From positions 1 through 33,950 of the forward strand of contig JAPWVB010000003.1 in NCBI GenBank assembly GCA_028275205.1: a stretch of 33,950 nucleotides of DNA. Direction: 5' to 3'. Both the position numbers and the translations under genes were made by a program. Positions 7,194-13,961 of the stretch are shown here, in pieces. The stretch comes from Candidatus Acetothermia bacterium. GTDB lineage: Bacteria > Bipolaricaulota > Bipolaricaulia > RBG-16-55-9 > DRXL01. The notes below the pieces were generated by a model. It worked only from the letters and a program-made list of their open reading frames with translations, searched no databases and had not been told where the DNA came from. How positions within the stretch are numbered: the stretch's first letter is position 1; the number at the start of each line of letters is the position of its first letter.

Positions 7194-9311
7194 ATGAAGC
7201 GCGCTACGGCGCGCGTGCGATCCGTGTCGCTTTCCAGACTGCGCTTCTGGTTCTTAGTGACCATCGTCTTCGCCATCCCCATCGTGATCTATCTGCCCAA
7301 CACCGAGTACGGCTACACCAAGAGCACTCTCTTCTATCTTGGCGTCTCGCTCTTGCTCGCTCTCTGGGCGGTCGAGCTGTTCTTTCGTTCACAGATAGAG
7401 ATCAGCGTGACGCGGCTGGCGTGGCCGGCGCTGGGGGTGCTGGGCGCGGCCGCGCTCTCGCTCGTCAACGCCGAAAATCTCGCGCTCAGTCTGATAAGCT
7501 TCGTCGGGCTCATCTATTTTGGGCTGCTGGGCTTGCTCATCGTCAACACGATCGAGAGCGAGCGCGATATGAAGATTCTGCTGAGCGCGCTCTTGCTGTC
7601 AGCAAGCATCGCTTCAGTCTATGGGCTCTTGCAGTATTACGGGAAGGTGCCGGGGCCGCCAGGGTTTTTAGGAGGCAGCTTGGCGATGATCTCCACGTTT
7701 GGGAATCCCAATTATCTTGCGGGGTTTCTCGCGCATCTCCTTGTGCCGGGGATCGCCCTCTCGGTGATGATTGAGAATCGCTGGGCGCGCTTGGCGCTCT
7801 TAATAGTCTTAATCGCGATGACCGCGGCGCTCGTGGCGGCCAATTCTGTTGGGGCGTATCTTGCGGTGCTCTTTTCTGTGATCTTCTTCTTCGGTGGGAT
7901 GATGATCTTTCGGCTCAGATCGGCGATAGCGGGCCAGCGCCGCTGGGTCTTGGCTGTAGTGATTCTCTTGGCCATAACGGTGTGGCTGCAATCGCCCCCG
8001 GGGCCGCTCAACGCGCTCTTAGGCCGCGCCGCGACTCTTGAGCCGACGCCCATCGAGCGGGTCGTTCAGTTCTTCCAGCGCCTGTGGGAGGAGAACTCTG
8101 GGATTGCACGCAGCTGGAACTGGTGGATTGCCTACGAGATGCTCAAAGCGCACCCATTTGTCGGGGTGGGCCTGGGAGATTACAAAGTCGAGTTCTTAGA
8201 GTATAAAGCGCGCTTCAAAGAGACCCCGCTGGGGCAGCACTATAATTTCTATCTGCCCCGCGCAATCCAAGCGCATAACGACTACGTACAGCTCATTGCA
8301 GAGCTAGGGCTGATCGGGCTTTTAGCCATTGGGTTTTTTGCGGGGACGCTGATACGAAGCGCACATGCTTTTGTGCGTTCGTCGGCGAGTCCGCAGGCTC
8401 GCCTGTGGGTCGTAGCCCTCTCAGCGGGGATCGTCGCTTTTCTGATAGATGCTTCAGTGAGCTTTCCGTTGCACTTGCCAGCGTCGGAGCTCAACCTTGT
8501 GCTCTTTATCAGTTTGCTGTGCGCGCGCTCGCTGCTTGGCCCTGAGCCGACGGTGACGCTGCGATCGTCGGCCAAGATCACAGTTGGCGCGACAATGCTC
8601 GCTCTTGCGCTTGTCGTCTGCTTTTTTGCGTATCGCGACTGGCAGGCCGACATCGCCCTCGACGAGGGAGAGGCTGAGATGAATAGCTTTCGCTACGAGA
8701 CGGCGCGCATCGCTCTGGAGCGCAGCGTTGCTTTGGGGATCGCCCCAGGGAAGGCGTTTTACTATCTTGGGGTTGTCTACACTGAGCGCGGGGAGCTGCA
8801 GCGCGCCCGCGACTACTTTGAGCGATCTCTGAAGACTTACCCCACGGAGAACGCGTACATTCAGCTAGCTGATCTTTCTCTACGCTTGGGAGAACCTCAG
8901 CGCGCGCAAGAGCATCTCAAGACGCTCTTGCGGCTCGATCCGGAGCCCACTCTGCGCCTGGAAGCTGAGTTTATGCAGCGGGTGCTCGTGCCCCTCTCGC
9001 AAGGGGATCGCACTCTTGCGTGGGCGGAGCTAGCCAAATTCTTACAAGAGCATCCCGACTATCCCAGGGGATATCTGGCGCTTGGGATGCTGCATCTTGA
9101 GCGCGGCGAACGAGAGGCAGCCCGCGCGGAGTTCGAGCGCGGGCTCGCTGTCATCGCCCAGCTCAAGCAGAAGATTCTTCAGCGCTTGGATCAGATTCAG
9201 CGCAGTCGGCGGCTGGCTGACCCTGACGAGCTCACTCAGCTGCGAGCTCGCGCCGCGGCGCTCGCTCAGATGGAGGGCCAGCTCAAAGAGCTGATCGCGC
9301 AGCTGCGCTGA
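7194..9311 (+). CDS. O-antigen ligase (WaaL/Wzy-C)-family membrane protein with C-terminal TPR repeats
   Basis: The track start (TTG 7077) adds 39 repeat-derived residues, so the ATG at 7194 (MKRATARVRSVSLSRLRFWF) is preferred, giving 705 residues. About ten to twelve hydrophobic segments fill the first 400 residues. The conserved ligase-type loop is clear: HPFVGVGLGDYKVEFL followed by RAIQAHNDYVQLIAELGLIG. After the last membrane segment (TMLALALVVCFFAYRDW) comes a soluble tail with TPR-like helices, e.g. KAFYYLGVVYTERGELQRAR and RGYLALGMLHLERGEREAAR. Family members transfer or polymerise lipid-linked glycans at the outer face of the cytoplasmic membrane; others glycosylate proteins. No glycosyltransferase genes are nearby, so the acceptor is unknown. 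A palindromic repeat follows 9 bases after the stop. Confidence 0.85.
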   Translation: MKRATARVRSVSLSRLRFWFLVTIVFAIPIVIYLPNTEYGYTKSTLFYLGVSLLLALWAVELFFRSQIEISVTRLAWPALGVLGAAALSLVNAENLALSLISFVGLIYFGLLGLLIVNTIESERDMKILLSALLLSASIASVYGLLQYYGKVPGPPGFLGGSLAMISTFGNPNYLAGFLAHLLVPGIALSVMIENRWARLALLIVLIAMTAALVAANSVGAYLAVLFSVIFFFGGMMIFRLRSAIAGQRRWVLAVVILLAITVWLQSPPGPLNALLGRAATLEPTPIERVVQFFQRLWEENSGIARSWNWWIAYEMLKAHPFVGVGLGDYKVEFLEYKARFKETPLGQHYNFYLPRAIQAHNDYVQLIAELGLIGLLAIGFFAGTLIRSAHAFVRSSASPQARLWVVALSAGIVAFLIDASVSFPLHLPASELNLVLFISLLCARSLLGPEPTVTLRSSAKITVGATMLALALVVCFFAYRDWQADIALDEGEAEMNSFRYETARIALERSVALGIAPGKAFYYLGVVYTERGELQRARDYFERSLKTYPTENAYIQLADLSLRLGEPQRAQEHLKTLLRLDPEPTLRLEAEFMQRVLVPLSQGDRTLAWAELAKFLQEHPDYPRGYLALGMLHLERGEREAARAEFERGLAVIAQLKQKILQRLDQIQRSRRLADPDELTQLRARAAALAQMEGQLKELIAQLR

Positions 9312-9319
9312 GACACTTA

Positions 9320-9357
9320 TCCCTCCCCGCGTCGGGGAGGGGGCGGGGGGTTAGGTC
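9320..9357. repeat. GC-rich palindromic intergenic repeat, copy C (possible terminator)
   Basis: CCCTCCCCG-CGT-CGGGGAGGG is a perfect 9-bp stem with a 3-base loop, beginning 10 bases after the ligase stop codon. It is followed by GGCGGGGGGTTAGGTC, the same tail as copy A. There is no T-tract, so a role as intrinsic terminator is uncertain. It separates the ligase gene from the secA promoter. Confidence 0.7.
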
Positions 9358-9366
9358 CGAGAAAGC

Positions 9367-9395
9367 TTGCTCATGAGACTCATCTTGCTTAGAAT
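9367..9395 (+). promoter_or_regulatory. Putative secA promoter
   Basis: TTGCTC (9367-9372), a 17-base spacer and TAGAAT (9390-9395) match the sigma-70 pattern in 4 of 6 and 5 of 6 positions. The predicted start near 9402 would leave a leader of only about 15 bases before the secA ATG, which itself has no strong Shine-Dalgarno sequence. Confidence 0.6.
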
Positions 9396-9416
9396 AGAGT
9401 TCGGGGTGTTGCGAAG

Positions 9417-12008
9417 ATGGAATTTCTCAAGCGCGCCGTAGATTGGATCTTCGGAGAGACCAACGAACAGCAGCTTAGAAAGCTTCAGCCAATTGTGGAT
9501 GAGATCAATAGACTTGAGCCCGAAATCCAAAAGCTCTCCGACGATCAATTGCGAGCGAAGACCGATGAATTTAAAGACAGACTCGCCCACGGCGAGACGC
9601 TCGATAACATCTTGCCGGAGGCGTTCGCGGTGGTGCGCGAGACCGCGCGGCGCACCATCGGCCTGCGCCCCTTCGACGTCCAACTGATCGGCGGCATCGT
9701 CATCCACCAAGGCAAGATCGCTGAGATGAAGACCGGCGAGGGCAAGACCCTCGTCGCCACCATGCCCGCCTACCTCAATGCCCTCGTCGGAAAAGTCCAT
9801 ATCGTCACCGTCAATGATTACTTGGCCAAGCGCGACCGCGAATGGATGGGCCCGATCTACGAAGCGTTGGGGCTCAAAGTCGGGCTGCTGCAAGAGACCA
9901 GCACCCCCGAAGAGCGCAAGCACGCCTATCAGTGCGATATCATCTACGGGACGAACGCCCAGTTCGGCTTCGATTATCTTCGAGATAATCTCGTGATCTC
10001 CTGGGAGCAGCGGGTCCAGACGGGACTCGATTTTGCGATCGTTGATGAGATCGATAATATTTTGATTGACGAGGCGCGCACACCGTTGATTATCTCCGGC
10101 AGCACCTCGGAGACGATCAAGCTCTATAAGAAGTTTGCCGCGATCGCTCCGCGCTTCCAGAAGGGCGTCGACTTCGAGATCGACGAGAAGACCCGTCGCG
10201 TCCACCTCACCCCCGAAGCTGGGGTCAAAAAAGCCGAAGAGATCTTGAAGATCGACAATCTCTACGCCCCCGAACATGTCGACCTATTAAAACATTTGGA
10301 GACAGCCCTGCGCGCCTTGCATCTCTACAAGAGAGAGCGCGACTATATCGTCAAGGACGGGCGCGTCATCATTGTGGATGAATTCACCGGGCGGCTCATG
10401 CCCGACCGCCGCTGGAGCGATGGGCTTCACCAAGCGATCGAAGCCAAAGAAGGACTGGAGATCCGCAAAGAGCAGCAAACACTCGCTACTATCACCCTTC
10501 AGCACTACTTCAAACTGTATAAGAAATTGGCGGGCATGACCGGCACGGCCAAGACTGAAGAAGAAGAGTTTCAGCAGATCTATGGGCTGAGCGTCGTGGT
10601 CATCCCCACCCACAAGCCTATGATCCGCCAGGATCTCCCTGATAGACTCTTCACTACAGAGAAAGCCAAGTTCAATGCGATCGTCGAAGAGATCTCTCGA
10701 CTGCACGAGCTGGGCCGCCCGGTGCTCATCGGCACGACTTCGATTGAGAAATCTGAGTATCTGAGCACGCTGCTCAGCCGTCGCGGCCTGCCCCATAATG
10801 TGCTCAACGCCAAGTACCACGAGCGCGAAGCAGAGATCATCAAAGACGCGGGACAGAAGGGCGCGATTACGGTCGCCACGAACATGGCCGGGCGCGGCGT
10901 GGACATCAAGCTGGGTCCGGGAGTCGCTGAGCTGGGCGGGCTGCACATCATCGGAGCACAGCGCCACGAGAGCCGCCGCATTGACGATCAACTCCGCGGG
11001 CGCGCCGGCCGCCAAGGCGATCCCGGCAGCTCCCAATTCTACGTCTCCCTCGAAGATGATTTGATCAGACTCTTTGGTGACAGTAAGCTGCTCTCGTTCG
11101 TGAAGAAGGGCATGACCGAAGGCGAAGCCCTCGAACACCCCATGCTCACGAGAGCGATCCGCAACGCGCAAAAGCGCGTAGAAGTCTATTACTTCGGTAT
11201 CCGGAAGCGCTTGCTCGAGTATGATCTGGTCATGGCACGCCAACGCGAGGCAATATACAGCCTGCGGGAGAGGTTCTTGCTCGGCGGACAGCGCAGCCCC
11301 GAAGAGAGCGCTCAAGATTTAGATAATTATCTCACGGCCGTGCTCGAGGGATACACCGATACTCTGATAGCGCGCTATCTCTCCGGGACAGAGCGCGATG
11401 AAGAAGCGCTGCAGAAGGAGCTTTTGACCTTCCAGAACGCTCCGCTGGACTTCACGGTCGCGGGGCTCTCCCCCGACGTCGCGCGCACGAAAATCTTCGA
11501 TTTTCTGCTCAAGAACTATCACGCCCAGGCCGCGCGGCTTGGCGGAGCTTTTCCGCATCTGGCCCGCTATATGATCTTGAACCTCATTGATGAGAACTGG
11601 CGCCAGCACCTCTTCGCGCTCGACGAGCTCCAGGACGTGATCGGCTGGCGCGCCTATGCCGGCCGCGATCCATTAATAGAATTCAAGCGCGAATCTTTTG
11701 AGCTCTTCCAAGAGCTTCTCGGGCGCATCGAAGAGCAGATTATTAACTATCTGATTAAGCCCCAACTGAAGATCGTTGCGGCCCAGCCGGGACGGCCCGC
11801 CCATATCGAACGCGTCGAATCCCTACGCTATCGCCACGACGAGATCACAGCAACCGCGGGGAACTCCCCATCAGAGAAGCCCAAGGCCCAGCCGCGCCGT
11901 GCCTCCCAGAAGGTGGGGCGCAACGACCCCTGCCCCTGCGGCTCGGGCAAGAAATATAAACACTGCTGCATGAAGAAAGAGCCTACATCTGGATCCCAAA
12001 GCCCGTGA
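9417..12008 (+). CDS. secA: Preprotein translocase ATPase SecA
   Basis: This is full length at 863 residues. It shows the SecA Walker A region (MKTGEGKTLVATMPAYL, about 103-119), the Walker B/DEAD-like motif VDEIDNILIDEARTPLIISG near 207, the preprotein-crosslinking region, ATNMAGRGVDIKLGPG and LRGRAGRQGDPGSSQFYVS of the second motor domain, and the helical scaffold. The C-terminus ends with the zinc-binding tail RNDPCPCGSGKKYKHCC, which binds SecB and ribosomes or lipids in other bacteria. It powers export through SecYEG and would be needed for the subtilase and surface protein encoded upstream. The ATG follows a short leader from the putative promoter at 9367-9395. The 3' end overlaps the convergent acyP gene by 26 bases. 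Confidence 0.97.
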   Translation: MEFLKRAVDWIFGETNEQQLRKLQPIVDEINRLEPEIQKLSDDQLRAKTDEFKDRLAHGETLDNILPEAFAVVRETARRTIGLRPFDVQLIGGIVIHQGKIAEMKTGEGKTLVATMPAYLNALVGKVHIVTVNDYLAKRDREWMGPIYEALGLKVGLLQETSTPEERKHAYQCDIIYGTNAQFGFDYLRDNLVISWEQRVQTGLDFAIVDEIDNILIDEARTPLIISGSTSETIKLYKKFAAIAPRFQKGVDFEIDEKTRRVHLTPEAGVKKAEEILKIDNLYAPEHVDLLKHLETALRALHLYKRERDYIVKDGRVIIVDEFTGRLMPDRRWSDGLHQAIEAKEGLEIRKEQQTLATITLQHYFKLYKKLAGMTGTAKTEEEEFQQIYGLSVVVIPTHKPMIRQDLPDRLFTTEKAKFNAIVEEISRLHELGRPVLIGTTSIEKSEYLSTLLSRRGLPHNVLNAKYHEREAEIIKDAGQKGAITVATNMAGRGVDIKLGPGVAELGGLHIIGAQRHESRRIDDQLRGRAGRQGDPGSSQFYVSLEDDLIRLFGDSKLLSFVKKGMTEGEALEHPMLTRAIRNAQKRVEVYYFGIRKRLLEYDLVMARQREAIYSLRERFLLGGQRSPEESAQDLDNYLTAVLEGYTDTLIARYLSGTERDEEALQKELLTFQNAPLDFTVAGLSPDVARTKIFDFLLKNYHAQAARLGGAFPHLARYMILNLIDENWRQHLFALDELQDVIGWRAYAGRDPLIEFKRESFELFQELLGRIEEQIINYLIKPQLKIVAAQPGRPAHIERVESLRYRHDEITATAGNSPSEKPKAQPRRASQKVGRNDPCPCGSGKKYKHCCMKKEPTSGSQSP

Positions 12009-12258
12009 ACTCGTCGAGGTAGTCCGACCAGATCACTTCCATCTGCTCGATCTGCCCGGGGCCTTCCCTCTTGAGGATCTCTAAGAGCTTCTCGATCTGC
12101 TCGCGCTCGCCCTCGATCTCCGCGCGCACGCTGCCGTCCCGGAGATTCTGCACATATCCCGACAGCCCTAGCGGCCGCGCCTTGCGCACTGTAAAATTCC
12201 GAAACCCTACACCCTGCACTTCCCCCGTTATCCGCACGATCGCTCGCGCCTTGGCCAT
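11983..12258 (-). CDS. acyP: Acylphosphatase
   Basis: The 91-residue protein matches the acylphosphatase family over its whole length. The signature GEVQGVGFRNFTVRKA near residue 12 holds the phosphate-binding loop and catalytic arginine. GLSGYVQNLRDGSV near residue 31 holds the catalytic asparagine (YVQN; the usual form is VxN). It hydrolyses acyl phosphates such as 1,3-bisphosphoglycerate or carbamoyl phosphate in the cytosol. It starts 3 bases after the rny stop, so it is the last gene of the rimP-nusA-RND-rny operon. Its final 26 bases overlap secA on the other strand. Confidence 0.92.
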   Translation of the reverse strand: MAKARAIVRITGEVQGVGFRNFTVRKARPLGLSGYVQNLRDGSVRAEIEGEREQIEKLLEILKREGPGQIEQMEVIWSDYLDEFTGFGIQM

Positions 12259-12261
12259 AGT

Positions 12262-13806
12262 CTACTTCGCAGTCTCTACGAACTTGGTCTCCCGAATCAC
12301 ATGGACCTTGATCTCCCCAGGGTACTGCATCTTCTCTTCGATGCACCGCGCAATATCGTAGGAGAGCTTCGCTGCCATGTCGTCGTCGACTTCGTCAGGC
12401 CGGACCATGACGCGTACCTCGCGGCCCGCCTGGATCGCATAAGCCTCCTCAACACCAGGGAAGCTGTGACAGATCTCCTCGAGCGCCTGAAGTCGCTGCA
12501 CATAGGCCTCGAAGGTCTCCTGACGTGCCCCAGGGCGCGCTGCCGAGAGGGCATCAGCCGTCTGGACGATCACTGCTAAGAGTGTACGCGCCTCGACGTC
12601 TTCATTATGGGCCGCGATCGCATGGACGACCTCTTCGGGCTCCCCGTAGCGCCGCGCCATCTCCGCGCTGATCAGCGCGTGCGAGCCTTCCACTTTGTGA
12701 TCGACGACCTTGCCAATATCGTGCAGCAGCCCGGCGCGCTTGGCCAGCTTCTGCATATTCGTATCTAATCCAAGCTCCGCGGCCAACGCCCCAGCTAGAT
12801 ACGCAACTTCTATGCCATGTCTCAACTGATTCTGCCCATAGCTTGTCCGGAAGCTCAACCGCCCCACAAGCTCTACCAAGGCCGGATGCATATTGTCGAG
12901 CCCCAGCTCAAAGAGAGCCTTCTGGCCCTCCTCTTTGATGCGCTGCGCAATGCGCTCTTTCGCTTTATCTACTTGCTTTTTGATTTGGGCCGGGTGAATG
13001 CGCCCATCTTCTAAGAGCTTCTCCATAGCCAGCCGCGCGATCTCCCGGCGCACCGGATGGAAACAACTGAGCGAGATCGCATCCGGGGTGTCGTCCACCA
13101 GGACCTCGACGCCGGTGAGGGCCTCAAACGCTCGAATATTGCGGCCCTCCTTGCCGATCACCCGCCCTTTGTACTCTTCGTTGGGCAGCGGCACATGGCT
13201 CATGGTGGACGATTCGACCTCCTCGGCGGCGTAGCGCTGGATGACAGTGGCGATGATCTTGCGCGCCTCACGCTCGGCTTCCGCTTCGGCACGCTCCTTG
13301 ATCTGTCGAATCTTCTTGGCGAAGAAGCGCTCGGCTTCTTCTTCGACTTGTTGGATGAGCAGCTCTTTCACTTGCTCCGCCGAAAGCCCGGAGAGCTCTT
13401 CTAAGCGCTTGCGCTCCCCGGCAAGGAGCGCTTCGCCCTGGGCGATGAGCTCGCTCAATCGTTGGAGATCATCCTTGAGCGACTTCTCCGCGCGCAGCAG
13501 CTCGACGCCCTTCTGCTCTAAACGCTCTTCTTTCTTGAGCAGGCGCGCTTCGAGTCGTTCGAACTTCTCTTCCTGGCGCTTGAGGCGCCGCTCCAGCTCC
13601 TCCTCACGGACCTTGAGGGCCTTCTCGACCTCGGCGAGCTTGGCCGCCTTGAGGGCTTCGGCCTCGTGGCGCGCCGCTTCTAGGATCTCTTCCGCACGCT
13701 GGTGGGTGCGCGTAAACTCCCGCCGCATCTGCCAGCGCCCCACCACCCATCCCAAAGCTACTGACAATATTGCTAATCCTAACGAAAGCGCAATAGCCAT
13801 CGTCAT
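12262..13806 (-). CDS. rny: Ribonuclease Y, membrane-anchored endoribonuclease
   Basis: The 514-residue protein has the RNase Y layout: an N-terminal membrane helix (AIALSLGLAILSVALGWVVG), a long charged coiled coil (about 30-190), a KH domain (GRVIGKEGRNIRAFEALTGV) and an HD domain with AGLLHDIGKVVDH and HNEDVEA. It starts bulk mRNA decay at the membrane in many bacteria. A GAGGTGG sequence lies about 9 bases before the ATG, supporting the start, although the ATG two codons on (MAIALS) is also possible. A candidate small ORF with an AGGAGG site lies immediately upstream in another frame and overlaps the 5' end. An internal promoter at 13933-13961 could uncouple rny from nusA. Confidence 0.95.
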   Translation of the reverse strand: MTMAIALSLGLAILSVALGWVVGRWQMRREFTRTHQRAEEILEAARHEAEALKAAKLAEVEKALKVREEELERRLKRQEEKFERLEARLLKKEERLEQKGVELLRAEKSLKDDLQRLSELIAQGEALLAGERKRLEELSGLSAEQVKELLIQQVEEEAERFFAKKIRQIKERAEAEAEREARKIIATVIQRYAAEEVESSTMSHVPLPNEEYKGRVIGKEGRNIRAFEALTGVEVLVDDTPDAISLSCFHPVRREIARLAMEKLLEDGRIHPAQIKKQVDKAKERIAQRIKEEGQKALFELGLDNMHPALVELVGRLSFRTSYGQNQLRHGIEVAYLAGALAAELGLDTNMQKLAKRAGLLHDIGKVVDHKVEGSHALISAEMARRYGEPEEVVHAIAAHNEDVEARTLLAVIVQTADALSAARPGARQETFEAYVQRLQALEEICHSFPGVEEAYAIQAGREVRVMVRPDEVDDDMAAKLSYDIARCIEEKMQYPGEIKVHVIRETKFVETAK

Positions 13807-13888
13807 ACGAACGCCACCTCTTCACTGCGGAGAAATAGAAGCACAGCGCAAGGAGCGCAGCAATCCCATACAGTCCTACCATACTCAT
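13604..13888 (-). CDS. Candidate small membrane-protein ORF overlapping the rny start
   Basis: AGGAGG (13892-13897, minus strand) is one of the best ribosome-binding sites in the window and sits 9 bases before the ATG at 13882 and 3 before the ATG at 13888. The product begins MSMVGLYGIAALLALCFYFS followed by AVKRWRSYDD, a convincing single membrane helix with positive-inside charge. It then reads into rny out of frame with low-complexity sequence, which looks like a shadow. One other frame would stop at a TGA overlapping the rny start as ATGA, so an indel or frameshift near the helix end could make a normal coupled small gene. It could also be a translated leader that regulates rny. No family is recognised. 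Confidence 0.35.
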   Translation of the reverse strand: MSMVGLYGIAALLALCFYFSAVKRWRSYDDGYCAFVRISNIVSSFGMGGGALADAAGVYAHPPACGRDPRSGAPRGRSPQGGQARRGREGPQGP

Positions 13889-13932
13889 TGGCCTCCTGTG
13901 CGCGTGGGGCATAGAGTGCCCACTTCGCTGCT

Positions 13933-13961
13933 ATTATAGCTGGGAAGGCGAGGAGAATCAA
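13933..13961 (-). promoter_or_regulatory. Promoter upstream of rny and its leader ORF
   Basis: On the minus strand TTGATT (13961-13956), a 17-base spacer and TATAAT (13938-13933) give 4 of 6 and 6 of 6 matches. The -35 box overlaps the stop codon of the RND exporter gene. The start near 13926 leaves about 38 bases before the AGGAGG-led ATG. It would allow rny-acyP expression independent of the rimP promoter. Confidence 0.7.

Noticed and set aside
10287-11315. 342-residue minus-strand ORF within secA
   Set aside because: Antisense shadow of a conserved gene with all SecA motifs on the plus strand; no start signals.
13241-13939. 232-residue plus-strand ORF opposite rny
   Set aside because: Ser/Arg-rich antisense of a coiled coil, a common artefact.
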